Shown here: positions 10,734 through 25,600 of the stretch, one piece after another | Layout: every line of letters begins with the position of its first letter | Position numbering within the stretch: position 1 is the first letter of the stretch | Assembly (NCBI RefSeq): GCF_007655135.1 | Contig: NC_045131.1 | Location: forward strand, 19,266,001-19,330,000 | Length of the DNA stretch: 64,000 bases | Direction of reading: 5' to 3' | DNA from: Punica granatum | Lineage: Eukaryota > Streptophyta > Magnoliopsida > Myrtales > Lythraceae | Position numbers and translations under genes: made by a program | The notes under the pieces: generated by a model | Databases searched by the model: none | What the model was told of the DNA's origin: nothing | Seen by the model: only the letters and a program-made list of their open reading frames with translations

Positions 10734-10994
10734 GTCTCCTATATCCCAACTAGACTAATCCAACAGACGCCGTACCATAGACCCTCCTAGCTGTCATGAA
10801 ACTGAATAAAAGAATGGCAATCGAAGGTTTTCTACAAACCCTCAACGTCTACAGCAGAGAGGCCAGATGAACTACACATCTCTAAAGTTGAATGAAGATA
10901 AAAAAATGGGGTTGCTTTTTACAGTGGGTACGTGCGATCTTGGATGGCTGTAGAAGCACTTTGAGTTCTCCAGAAGACGGCAAAGGACATGACC
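10734..10994 (-). other. 3' flank / probable 3' UTR of the myosin gene
   Basis: This is the only sequence between the myosin stop codon and the F LTR. It should contain the 3' UTR and polyadenylation signal; I see no clear AATAAA on the minus strand, and plant signals are loose. No other gene is present. Confidence 0.4.
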
Positions 10995-13900
10995 TCACTC
11001 CTGTAAAAATTGGAAGGCCGGATTCTTGAGAAGTTCTGCAGCAGGTTTCACAACAGAAAAGTCTTTCGGGTGGAATGGATTCGAGATCTCTTCGACAGAG
11101 AATGGAATGCTGCGCAGAAACCAGAAATTACAAGAATTACTTTGCAAATTCACAGATTGCACTAATAATGAATCTTACTTAATTATTTGTGTGATGATTA
11201 ATTTTACCTGGAGTTATCACCTAATAAAACGGAGATGCTTTCATCATCGCCATTGGAGTTCTCTGTCATGAGAACTCGTAGGCTTGATATTACCTGTAAG
11301 ATAAATAGGGATTAATGAGAAAAAAGGGGGGGGAGGGAATACAACATATCTACGAGTGGGTTAACTACAACTGATCCCCACTGGGAAAGCTTTTCCTATC
11401 CTTAAGGAGAAAGCTAAATAAGAAACAAACTCACTTCAGGAGCTACACTCGGAGTATTGTAGTTGTCATCACAATACAGCATGCACATGTGATATAGCTG
11501 CTGGACACTCAGTATCTGAATACATAAATGCTCAATATCAGGGAAGCAGATAAGTCAACAAAATCTTTTCAATAGTACAATGTAGATGCTTATAGCATTC
11601 TCACAGGATTAAGCCCCCGAAGATTTACATATGGGTTCAACAGAGACGATTCCCAGTGCACAAGTTTCATAATGCATGAGGAAGGAGGAAGGGAGGGAGA
11701 GAGAGACAATACCGGACAGAGGTCATTAGTAATATCATCATAGGTGATTCTCGACTTCTGGTGGATAACCTGCAGAGGAATCAACAGGAATCAGATCAAA
11801 GATACAAAGCAGCATGCGGATTGTAAACTGATGCTCTCTACTTTCTCCAAGTGGCAGCAAGATACAACCTGTAGCAACACAGTGATCACGTGAGATCACT
11901 CGCACCAAGTCCTCACCTAACCAAACTCTAGTCCCAGATAAGGAAATGCAATTTTACAGTATTTATAGGGAATATCTACACAAATCTCCGAAGTTATATT
12001 TTTAATGGATCTCTATTTGGCCAGTCAATAACAGCCAGAAATGGATGTATCTTTAGGCAATGAATAGTAACAAATCTCATCTAAGAAACCAATTATTTAA
12101 CTATTTCAGAAGGTGGAAAAAAATCCATCATACCAAGAATCCAACAGCCTGCCTGATGTGTTTAAGTTCATCCCAGGACGAGCCTGCATACTGCGTTAAT
12201 TGATTGTTTGAGTAACAGCCAGATGCCGCAGCAGCAGCTAATAATAAATATAAACTGAATCCAGTATTGCAACCAAGTAGAAACAAGCAAACCAATGTGC
12301 ACACAGTCAGACCATAATCAAAATATCATTCCAATCACTTGCATTAGTTATACTAAACTAACCCACAAGCATGGCGTTGAAATTGCATTTCTTTAGTCGC
12401 TGCAGCACAAACCAAATTCTCTTAAGCTTGACCTGGTTTAAATGCAGTGGGTTTAATATATATCTCCCTGGTTCAACCATTCCGGTCCAATCTTAAACAT
12501 CAGAAAGGATTAGGGTTCAAAGAAGGGAAGTGGTCGCTAGTTCTCTCAACCCAGCTGGCAGGTCTCGTCCAGGTTTTAATCATTAAAGAAACCGAACACA
12601 GAATTCAGCAGACCAAATTTATGGAAAAAATAATCTTTAACCAAATAAATGGTGAGTACCTCTCTGGTTGCTTCATTGCACCATATCTCTAATTCATCCA
12701 AACCAGCCTTGATATATTCCCCATTGCTAAAGGTGCAGCATTCTTGCCTTAGTAGCAAGCTGCCATAGCAGGATATTACGGCAAACCATGCTAAAGCAGA
12801 ACTGATCAAAAATCATTTCGCCCAACTCAAATTACTATTACCTATTAAATAGCTGGACATTGATATACTGAAAAGTTTGTCTAAAGATCTTCTCGCCAAG
12901 AACCAGAGGCACCTAAAAGAATATCGCAACAAATTTATAACATGTACTAGGGCGTAAGGGAAAAGACAATTCTCTTCATATGTTAACAGCATAAATAGAA
13001 TTCCATACATAGTTATTCTTCAATGTAGATAAAAGACTATTGAGGCTCTCAGTGATGCTTTTCCAGGGACTAGCTTGGGAAGAGTTATTGAAGGACCCTT
13101 CAGGCTCTCTGGACAAATTTGAACTCGATGTGCTTGGTTGCTGAAAGCAGAGAAGATTAGGGACTTAAAAAAGACGACTGCCTAAGACTATCAATCTTGA
13201 GAAAAAGCTCCTACGCCAAGCAAGAAACTGCTGGCTACTATAAGAACTCAAATTCTCTTTTGTTTTCTTGTTGAATACAAATTGTTTCTTAGACCATGAA
13301 CACCCTAGAACCTTACAGACACAATGAGGTTATGCGCTATGCATTAAACGAGGTGCAAGGTAGTCAAGTCAAAGACATGTTTGCACACTGCGGTCTTTTC
13401 CCATTTAATATCCAAGGCTAGCAAATTTGCAAATATTCAATTACTAAAGCCTACAGAAAAATTACTGTTCATATATTAACTCGACCATGATCCCAACAAA
13501 TTGCCCTGATCAGATACTTTGCCCACTTAGAACAACAAAAATAATAATGAATGACAATAAAGATGCATTAACTGATGTCCAAACAACCCTATAAGAATAT
13601 TCATCCATTCAAGAGAAACACAGAGGAATTTGCAGTCGACAATGCTCACATGAAAGAGAGTATACTTCCCAGGCAATCAACAAAGTAAAGTAACAAATAT
13701 GTCTCGAAACACATTCCATTACCTGTAAGCAAGAGGAAAGAGACGATGACAATTCATTCTTAAGATTGTCCCAAATAATTCCATAGAAAGTCTCAACGTA
13801 GGCTGTAAGCTGCTGCCTAAAAAGCAAAGCTGGGTACTTGGCATCAACTTGTGGTACTACCTCAAGGTGGGCTGAAGAAGGAGAGGCACGAAAACTCTGA

Positions 13901-16900
13901 AGAAACAATCACAAGTCAGCTATTCCCCTTCGCTAATCCTTACGGCTCAATCTTGTAAAGAGGCAGTCTTCTTTTGCATGTTTCCATATTAGGGATTTGC
14001 ATCTGCTGTCACTTACAACACCTTCTAAATTTCAAAAACAAGAACTCTTGTAGCTAAGCGTGTTATTGCTAGCAATATTATGGATGAAATGAAATCAAAG
14101 ATCAAAGTAGTTCCCTTATATTTCAGGAATGAAGAAACATTTTATGTTCAAATATGAGGAAGCAGCCTGATGTCTTTAAGAAAGCATCTGCTTACTGTAG
14201 GCAGCAGTGGATGTATTGCATAAACGTTCTTCATTTTCTGTTCTAGTTATTGACCTAATAACTTCTGTTTGATTTCTCCGGAGCTTTCTAAAGATTCTTG
14301 ACTTGTATTATTATTTTCCCTCTCATCAATTCCATGGCTAGAGTCACCTAGAGCAGGACTTCTGCAATAGATGCTCTAACAGTAAAATTTCACTGTCAGA
14401 AGTGACCCAGTAAATGAAGCAGCAAGAATTACCCGTGTCATCCTCTCAAATAATGATGTGGGCTTCTTAGTTGGGGTCCCACTAGATGAACAAGTAGCCT
14501 TTAAACTGCGTTGAAGCATAAACAACAATGTAGAAGTGTTCGATAGCCAGTAGATCATATGCTCATTATCGTCCTGTTTCTGCAAAATCATGCAATACAT
14601 AAATAGATTTCTTGGGCATTGAGCCATAACGATTTTAGTTTGTCCCCCCCTCTGCCTTCAAGAGAAGTCTTCCAACAATTTAAGCTCAACACGTTTGACT
14701 CCTTGACACATTAACATAAAATATTACTTATCCAGGCACATTTTATTTCGTAATTTATGGCTAAAATAAAAAACAAGACCAAAGATTTTATATATGGCTT
14801 GTGGAAGCATGCAATAAATAGAATATAGTTCATCAAATACATGAATTGGTTAAGGAGAAATCCTGTCCACACTTACTAGAATGCAGTGAGCAGCATCCTC
14901 TTGTTATACTTGCCGATAGCAAAATCCAAATACTGCTCACTAATGTAGAAGAGCAAAAGGTACAGGCGAGTAACATACCTCAAGTTGAGCACCAATAACC
15001 TGAATCAGTCGATCAAAGACACTAGTTTTTTCCGCTTCAAATGATCTCCAATGTAAAAGGCATTTGTAGATAGTAAATGCAGCAACAGGTTTGCCTTCAC
15101 TAAAACCTTGATGCTGGCTGACACATTTGATAAGCGCGTCTACACTCTCCTGCATCATCAGAGGACAATTTTTGGAACTTAAAAAGATTCTAAAGATAAA
15201 GGGAGATGGATGAAATCGTCTGGTATCATCCGTACACGTACCTGCTGCTTTTCGATAGATTTCCTCTTGCAAGACTCCGAAACTAAACTTTTTACTGGTA
15301 CAGGGATCTATAAAGAATATTGTTAGACCCAGAAAACAATAAGACCCACAACCAAACCCCTCCCACCCCACACATGCGTGCGTGACTCCACATACACAAT
15401 GGGGACATAGACTAGATTCTCTTGTTTACTTACATGGTGACCATTTTCTATGGGCTGCATGAAGATGAACAAAAGAGAGATTACTAATGTTTCAATAAGA
15501 TAAGATGTCTAAAAACTAATTTTGCAGAATATATTGTCGAAAATTTGCAGCATCATACCTGATCCTTGCTCATGGACAAATGTGCTGACATTTTCTTCAT
15601 CGATGTGTTTGTCATAAGTTGCTGCCTAAGAATTTGATCATCAGCTTCCATATCGGACACTTTCTCTTCAAGCCTGGAGAATAATATTGCCACCAATTAG
15701 AAATGATAAACTCCAACCACAATCATAAAATTAAGTTATGTGAGTTCCTGCTGTTTCATGTTTTTAGGTGCTTTTTGTGCCATTGTTATACGTTACCATA
15801 AAGAAAAGGAAGTTCTGGTACCTTTTTTGATGAAAATGTGCATGTACAATGAAACTTAATCCCTTTTTTCCCTTTTGTTTACATCATTTTGAAATGTGGA
15901 ATGAGGCATGCTGAAGAAATTTAGAGTACTAATGCAAGACCTTTGCATGGCAGTCTTCAACTCGATTATTTTTGACTCTGCCGCCAAGGCCTGCTGGAGC
16001 CTCTCTTCACTGAGCTTGTTCGACTCTTCATATTTCTTCTGAGTTCCATCAATTTTCTTTTCCAACGAATTGACAAGAGCCTGGAGAATCATAAGCAACC
16101 CAGATGTCATCAAACAGGAAAATTACCAGTAAACCACCACTTGAACATAATGCAACATCGGAAGAAAGCATAAATCCTAGTTTATTCTTAAATCCTTTAT
16201 ATAGCGGATCAACAGTCAACCACAGGCATTTTTATGCCATAGGCAAGAAATATCACCTCGCAGAAAACAAATCCCAAAATGTGTTGTGTTTTTCTGTATT
16301 AACCGGTGCGACCAATGCAAGGTTTACCGCGTGATAATAGGCCCCGTACAGCATAATATCAGCGTGCCATCGGTAAGTCACTGATACTCCCATATGCAAC
16401 ATGTTTCCTGATAGACTAGATAATGGTAAATTTAAGAATTTAGTGCTGACCTCTGCTTGATATCGGAGGTACCATAAAACAGACTAAGTTTCCCTAGCTC
16501 GACATAATTTTAATTCAAACTATGCTATTAAAGAGAGAAATTCATAATAGCAAGTGAAATCTTTCAATTTAAGCAATTTTAAATGGCTTTGGGACCAAGG
16601 AATTGATACATCTCGGGGATGAAATTGCCATTTAGAATTTGGACATGCTTTATGATGAATTCAATTTATTTTAATTTCCATTCTTTTTGGCCATATTTTA
16701 GTTTCCATTCTAACCCACTGAATGTGACCTCCTTTCTTCTCCGCAATTTTGTTTGCTCTTTCAACAGTAAAATCACATGTGGCTTTTGTAACAAAACCTT
16801 GAGATTCTCATTCTCGGCCGCAAGTTTTTCCATCATCTCGTCAACAGGTATCTCATTTACTGCTGGAGCTTGCTCAGCCCCTAGTTTGGCGGACTCACGC

Positions 16901-19599
16901 TCCTTGAGAAGCATGGCCTTCGTTTCTTCGAGCTGAATTTTCATATCTTGCAAAGCAGACAGCAACTTCCTGTTCTCTTGGGTTTTAGCTTCCTCAAGAT
17001 CAGCCTATGCAAAAGCACTAAACAGTAAGAAAGTAAGGCATTAAAATTAAATCAAAACAAGGCAACACAGATAACCATGGAAAATCAGCATAGTAAGTCC
17101 AAAAGCTTGTTCTGCTCTTCCTAGCTTCCAATTTCCTCTTTTGAAGAGAGAAGTTTAGATAAAACAATTTAGTACTTCTATAAAACATTTTCTCTGACTA
17201 AACCACCAATAGATAGAGAGAAAAAAAAGGGTTTCATCTGTTGAAAAATCTGAGAAAAGGGGAAACCAATTATATGGCGAAAGAGCGAACCCAATAACAA
17301 TCAAAAAACAGCAAAGCAGGCTAAAATACCCTTTGAAAGAATACTTGTATAAAAATTTTAAACAAGAATCACTTTCCATCAGCAAATGATGTCTAAGAGA
17401 TTCTCCATGCAGCAAAAATCACTTGCTTAATCACCAATAATAGTACCATGATAGTTCCAACAAGTATGCCATAATGATAGAGTGTCAATAAACATTCTTT
17501 TTCAACTTTCTCGAGACACAATCTAAAAAGCGCACAAACCCTCATTCGCTTCTCCAGCTGTAAATGCCAGGTTAGCTGTTCAACCTCCTTTTCCAACTTA
17601 GTTTTTGCAGCTTGAAGAGCTCCAGTTTCTTTAGCAGCCTGCAGATGTTTGAAGAGGGAAAACATGAGCATGGGTTGATTTGACAGGAAGAGGTTGCATA
17701 TGCACTGCACGAAATGCTTGAACAGCTTCTTGAATTTGAAATCCTAAAGAGAGGTGTTAAGCACATACTTTTGGCATCATAGAACGTCAGCCTCAAATGA
17801 AGCATAAAATAAGCAGAAAAATGAAAGAAATAATAGCATGCATTTACAATTCTAAGCTTCCGCAACTCTCTCCGTGCAACCTTTCCTCGCCAGGCACATT
17901 GCATTGCAATTGCTGCTTTTCTTAGTCTCAGATAATGTAGTCGAGCCAAGAATTTCCGACAATGACTCTGCAGTAAGGAACTTGTATTATTATATATCCA
18001 AAATAAAAATAGGAATCCAGAATAAACTATCAATAGATTATGACCAACAAAAAATGCCTTCAGTCCATAAATCAATCATGATTCCAAGTTTATGCAACAT
18101 TTTTAGTTGTGAAGACGAGATTCTTATTTTTAATTGTATCTTTTAGAATCTGTATCATGTCCAGAAACTTTATACTAGATTCAATTGGGCAAAATTCCTA
18201 AATTAAGAATGCAAACTCATGAAGAATGTAAAAGAGAGAGAAGACATGAAAACTGGCAAACCAAGCAACAGCCGCCGCAGATTTAGTTTTCCTTTTATTC
18301 CCTTAATTTTCCCTATTAAATATAGCTCAATGACAAAGGTAATGTTTTCACTGATTATGCAAGTATACAAAAATTATGGTTCTTTAGGACCTGATAGGCC
18401 AATCCACCAAACCATTTTGTGGAACATACAACAGAAAGGAGAGATTTCCAAACATCGGTACCAACTCAAGTTTCTACCTGGATGGTGATTGCAGCCTCTG
18501 TCCGCTTTCTGTACTGGAGCTCATTACGAGCAGCCATTCCACGCAAGCCTGCTTGAATACAAAGAGCAGAATAGCAAAGGCTATTGTAAGCTTCCCTTGC
18601 AAGGCACATTCTCCATATATTTTGGATTTTCAGGCAAGCAGCTTCCATTCTCATGCTTTCATATTGATTCCGTGCCACTTCTCCTGCAATTGGACAGGGA
18701 AAAACAAAGCATGTAAAGCACAGCTAACTCTTCCAATGCACATTTGTTTAATAACTTGGTATACACTGAAACTACCCAGAAACGTACGGCATATTATTTA
18801 TTACCCCTACAGATGGCTTGAATTTGAATGGCGGAATGCTGCAACATAATGAAGCTTTTGCGAGTGAAATATGTGCGAACTTTTCTTTGAATTTTGATTG
18901 CTGATATCCCTAAAACCTCATTTCTACGGGCATCCATTTCTGCCATCTGACCAGCCCGAAGAAATAGTTTTGTCTTTCCAATCTGCCAAAACAAAGGAAT
19001 GAGAACATTTGGTTTTTCTCATTCTAAATAGCTTAGAAAAGTATCTAAAAGGAGAAAATAGATGGTTTACCTGGTAACCTTGAAGGTTGGCTTTCTCTAA
19101 TATCTTCTTGCAGGCAGCAACCTCATCAGTGCTATATGCAAAATAAATGTATTATTAAACACAACAAAGATTAGGAAAAATAGAGATGAAGTACAGGAAT
19201 GACATTATAGAAATATACAGGAGAGAAAGGAAGAAAATCTTACCCTCCACGAAGAACATCTGGGGAGAAAATGCCAAAGCGAGAAACAAATTCATCAAAA
19301 GTCTTTCTTGTGGGGTATCCCGCGCAGCTTATCCTTATTGCCTCCATGACTCCCTGAAGACGTAATTGCAGCAAGTAATTTAGATAGAAGTGTATTATCT
19401 GGCCAAAGGTATCTTACCTAATATCAACTATTTAAGAGTATCCTTTGGTGCAGACCAACATTTTTTAAAACCAAACTGACCCTTGCAGAAGACAAAATGG
19501 AGGGTCGCAGTTGAACCGGTTTGACTGGCTGAAGTGTTGCCCTTTAAATATACATCTTTAATTTTGAAGTATACATATAAATTCATCATATATTCTGCC

Positions 19600-19630
<31 letters not shown>

Positions 19631-22600
19631 TATGTTCTTTGAGTTTCCAGCTCTGACAGCAATTTTAGCTGCAACTGCTTATACTTTCCAAATGCAAGGT
19701 TAAAATGTGGCAATTATTCTTCAATTGTTGAAAGTTGCAACTTTTGAATAGTATGCCGACATACTGAAAAACTGTTATTATCTCGTCGGTTGATTTATCT
19801 GGGAAAAGAAAAATATAGCTTGTGGTAAACGATCAGTCATATTAAGAAAACCAGTTAAAACACTAACAAGTTAAACCATTCAATCTGCTGATTCTGCAGT
19901 TTTTCCCAGATTTTATCTTGAATATTTAATTAAATAATATTTCTGGACTGAGTTGGGTATCACTTCCCAGCCAACTGGTTAAACCCAAACGAAAATAACT
20001 TATATTCTACACATATGTAAGAATGGGGAGACTTGAAACTTGGGTCTAGTACTACATAAAGGCATCTTGATTGATGATTCATCATGTTTATTTTGTGATG
20101 GTAGCAACCAAAATGAGAAGTAAAAGAACCAACAGGCTTACACCACATCGTAGTTGCTGCAGGACATTGCTGTTCTCAAAACTCGACGGCTTAAGAAGAT
20201 TATTTGGCTTAACACAGCGGACATAATGAGGCTCGGTAGCGCTGAGTGTTTCAAGCAAAGCTTGTAGTTGTTGCTGCACAACATATTTTGTAGGTTAGAA
20301 ACAAATATTGGTTACATGAAGTAGCTAATAGTTCATGTTAGCTTTAACGGATTGAAAGATAGACCTTAAACCTAGAACCTATTGATGAGAACTTTGATGT
20401 CTTGGATGATTCCTCAGGTAGAGGTGGGAATAGGTCCTTAATGAAGGAACATCTAGAATCACTCAGGAGGGCTTGATGCTCAGGAACAACATAGTCCTTG
20501 TTTTTGTCGAGGAAAAATTCTGTTTGGTATGTTACCTGATACCAAAGATCTCATCAGAGTTCACAACCTCGCAATGCACAAACTATTCATTTGGATTACT
20601 ATAGACATACTCCCACAATTTGTCAGGCAATGTCACCCTAGAGAAAACAACATTAGGGGTAGAAAACTTCAACCAGAAAGATACGTACATCCCCAGCGTA
20701 ATGGCAGATCGTGAAATCGGTTCTTGACAACTTTGGTTTGCTGAAGCGCTTATGATCTTTAAATGTCTGATAAAGCTTTTCAGCAAAGGTCTCATGGGTA
20801 GATCTTGGGAACATGCTGCAGAATTGTCAAGTGACAAGTACAATTTTAACAACACAAAAATGCAATGTATGCTTAGGCCTTTTGCTATCACAATCAATGA
20901 TGCATATACAGTTAGTAAGTGCATACCAGGCCTCATCCAAAAGAGCGATGATCCCACCTGGTTTCTGAAATTTTCCAATAAATATTAAATATTAGTACTG
21001 ACACTTAATGTAAACAAGTGATCAACTAGTAATAAGGACAATAAAAGAGATTTTCTTTTGCTTTCTTTTTGCTGATTACCAAATAACGAATATCACAGAT
21101 GGCAGCATGGGGTTTTGAAATCATCATTGCCCCAAAGGATTGATGAACCAAAGGCTGGCAGCGCCTAATGATCACAAGTGCATTTCCTGTTTTCTTAAGA
21201 TTATATTAGGATGGAGAATTGATATATTGACTTCAAAGTTGCGCCTAGACATTCTCCTATGGCACTGCTAATAGTTGAACTTAAATTTCATGCCATCATC
21301 AGTGTTAAAAGGATAATTAGGCACAAATTTAGGAGGACGCAGCAATGCCCTATTAGGAATACTACAAGACCCTAGGCCTTATTTCCCACAAGCAGGGCGG
21401 TGCTTTGCAGTTAAATACCTTAAAAGAAATTAGAATCTCTAATTAGGCTCATTTACAAGTTCTCCTGAATTATATCACTCTTATTCAATGAAAACAAAAA
21501 AGTCAGGGGAAACTCTGCCATCGAGTTTATCCACCTCTTCAGTCCCTCTTTTCTATTCTATCTTCACATAAATCCATCCCAAAACGACTCGAGCAATGTT
21601 AACAAAGTGAACTCACAAGTACCGAAAAACCGAATCGTAATTCTATTACCTTGAAGAATTAAGCACATTAAAGAAAAATAAAATTCATGCAAACCACTCA
21701 ACGAGGAAGGATTAACATAAAGTGAAATAGTCAACCTTCTCTATCAGATCGAGGACATCTTGATTGTCAATGAATTCTATATAACTCCAGTCAATTTCCT
21801 CTCGGGTATATTCTTCCTGTTCCATCTTAAAGACATGCTGCAAAAGAGAAACTTGATGTGACAATAGATCACGAAGGTACAAGAGAAGTCGCAAGTAACA
21901 GAATGCCAAAAGAAAAAGTTTAGCAGGCAAACCTGATTAAAATGTTGCTGCAATTTTTCATTTGTCAAGTTAATGCAAAATTGCTCGAAGCTGCATAATA
22001 AAAGTTTGACCAATTTTATAAAGAGATGCAAGAACCACTATGCCACAATGAGGGTGAAAACCTTCCAAGTTGCAATAAAAGAAAAGAAAACCAAGAGAGT
22101 GAATTACTTAAATTTACAACCTAAGCCCTTAGTTTCTTCCTTTTCTTTTTTTTTTTTTTCCTTTTTTGGTGTTAGAAGGTTCCTATTGGTGCCATCCCCA
22201 TCTACTCGCAATAATAACTTTATCCACTCTATGCAAGATTGAAGCTCAACACTAGCAACCTCATAATGAAATTTTAATCCAAAAATCACAAGCCATGAGT
22301 TACAGTAAATAGTAAACCAGCAAAAGCATACCAGTTAAGCACCTGTTCGTCTTGAAACTCTCAAATCCATATATATCTAGAACCCCAATAATGAATTTTG
22401 AATGAGGATCTTGTCCAATCGAGCTATTGATCCTCTCCACAATCCTGGGAGAACAAATGAAAGGAATGTCATTTTCAAATACATGTAGAAGTCTGACAAC
22501 AGCAGCCCACTTTGCCCATCAATTTGCAGAGCCAAAGGACCACAAATATACTCTTAGTCATAGTAGGTGATAGAATATGCTGAAACAAACAAAATAAAGA

Positions 22601-25600
22601 ATGCATTTCCTGAAGGATCAAAATGTAAAATCAGACACTTATGAAGCCATTTATCTTTTGGAAAGACACTTCATTCTAACCATTTTGTGTTTCTCTCCTT
22701 TTAGCCTATTCTATCATAACACAGCTTGGTTCTCCCAAAGTGTTAATTATCAATTTGGTTTATAATTTTCGTAAACCAAATGGATAATTATGCTAAACTT
22801 TGCTGTAGAACTTACCAATCAAACAATCTCGAATAAACGATCTTAGCTAAAGCATCTCTATTGACAGCTGCGGCCTCTGGGTTGAGCCACTTTGTTATGG
22901 CCTCATCACGAGTCATAATTACCCGTTTGCACAGGGAATCTTCAAGAGCCTTATCATCACACCTGATCAACAATTTGAAGGTAGATCAACATTTTATGTT
23001 TAAATAAACAAATATGTTTAAGGCAAGCATGTAAAAAGATACAAAGAGTAAAATAATCTGAAAGGAAAAAACAACTGTACATAAAAAGTGCAGCAGCCAT
23101 CTTAAGATGAAAGCGAGACTCATCATTCTTGGGTTCAGAAGAATCCGCCTCCTCCCCCTTCGCAAATTCAATGTTTCCTAAATGAAGTATAGCAGCAACA
23201 ACTCGGAATATTGCATCCTACAGGAAGATCACATACATATATGTAAATTATAATATCATAATATAAATACGTTCAGTTATAATAGTCAACTAGCAAAGCT
23301 CTCACCTGTTCATTAGAGCTAATCCCAACAACATCCATAGCCTTCCTAGTGGCAAGATACTCCTTTGAATCATCCAACCCGTCAACCTCAAAGCAATTCG
23401 ACTGGTTAAGATAATGAAAATTCCTGGGGTCTCCCAATTTATACTTCTCAACGTCCTAATCATATGCAAGATAATAGATAAATATGCCAGATACTGCTGT
23501 ACTAGAATTTTGCGAGTTTAAAAATTAAAGTGAGGCATCTGCATATTATAGTATCAAATGGAGTTTCTTCAAGAATATCAACAGGAGCTCAAGAACTTGC
23601 CTCTGAAGGTGCAGCACAGAGCATATAAAAGCAATGGTAGTTTCTCTCAGGATCAGACAATTGACAAACACGTGAGCGTTCTAATAAATATGTTCTTATT
23701 GCCGCTCCCGAAATTCTTCCACTTTCATCAAATTGTAACTCCACGAATTTACCAAAACGACTGCAAACAAAGTGGCATTAGTTTAAACCAGACCTTCTGA
23801 TATATAGAGAATGTGAATACAAATTGAGAGACAGACCTAGAGTTGTTATTTCTGACAGTCTTGGCATTACCAAATGCTTCTAAAACAGGATTGGACTGCC
23901 ATAAAATGTCGAGGAAGAAATGAGTCATTAGTAATCAATACAAACTCTTTTTCATCAGATTAAAATAAAAATATATATAAAAAATAAAAAAGGAAAGCAG
24001 TGTCAGCTGTATTACAACATTTTTACTCAAAAGGAACCATAATAAAGTGAAGAATCATTTCACCCATACTATGAATCAGAATCTTTACAAGCCCAAATGA
24101 TTTAAAACATACAAACCATTGGGCTGTTTGAAATTATTCAAAAGACTAATTTTTAAGTATTTTTAACCTACAATGGACTTAGCCATATGTTTTCAATTAA
24201 CTTTTTTTAACCAACAGAAGTAACTGGGATTTAGCAACTGGTACCAGAGGCCAACGACCAGCATATGGTGGTCTTAAACACTAAACAGATGGCAGCAGGT
24301 TCTACTTTCTAGTAGTGGTTGATAATGGTTTTTGAGGAGGTGTAAGGTCAGAGGAGTTTTGCATTTGATAGCATCAAAATGTATTTCCTAACTTTATTGT
24401 ACAAACACTTCTTTTGCTAGAGTTTTTTGAAGGACTTCTCCACAGACATTACTGACTATTTTTTATTTTGGAAGCAGAAAACCGGTTTTGACTTGTTGCC
24501 AAACAGGCCCTCTACCTCTAGAACTTGTTGCTCCACAGTTCGTCCCTCAGATGCAGCTCTACCTCCCATAAAGGCAAGATAGGACATGAGCATCTTTGTG
24601 CTCTCCGTCTTACCCGCTCCACTTTCTCCACTTACCAAAATTGCCTGGCTGATTCCCTCTCTAATCATCTGCCTGCATCAACAAGGACTTAGATGCTTAT
24701 TCATGTAATACAATCTGATAGGTGGCACCTGATAATTGATATGAACTTTACCTATATGCAGAATCTGCAATAGCAAAAGGATGGGGGCTCAATTCACCAA
24801 AGAAAGCTCCCTTGTATTTCTTCATCGTCTGATTATCATACAAATGGGGTAGCCTTCTGAAAGGGTTCACGGCGATCAATATATTTCCTGTATAAGTCTG
24901 AGAATCATGAGGTATATCAGCCCATTAGTTACAACTATAGGAAGGAAAATCTTTTTATGACAAACAAGCAGAGCCCACATGAAAGCTCATTGACACCAAG
25001 ACAGGACCCCTGAGGTTGCAAATTTAGAAGTGTCGGCACACCTCACATTGCTCCTTTTATATGGATAAAAATAAGATGAAGTAGTCAACTAGATTACAGC
25101 CAACAAGTCCTAATATGCTAACTGCTAAGGAACAGAAAGGAAATTGGATGGAATCCACATATAAAAATTGAATTGTTTGTATGGAGCATTTATTCTGCAT
25201 ATTCCATTTCCTTGTCCCAAATGTGCTATGAACATTTTGAATATAGCACAAGAAACTGCGAAGAATAAATAAAATGTGTAAAATTCATCCTCACATATAT
25301 TTCATCCATATCATATCGGCGTCTTAAATTGTCCAACACTCCAGGTTCATGAAGATATGCTAGCCTTGTCATATCATCAACACCGCATTCTGGAGCTTCA
25401 GGATCCTTTGGATAGACATTGGATGCTTTTGCAACAACCTGGTAAACACAGGAGGACAAGTTCTCCTCTAAGCCTCTTCTATCAGATTTGGAAAAAAAAA
25501 ATTTATTTAAACGTAAGAAATAAGCATGATACAATTTCATTACTACCACTATCATGAGCTACTAGCTACTGCAGAAACTATTGAGATGTCAAAAGATTTA

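Noticed and set aside
17155..17415. Short ORFs inside myosin introns, such as the hydrophobic 86-codon frame
   Set aside because: They lie within introns bounded by good splice sites, and the exons on either side join in phase without them.
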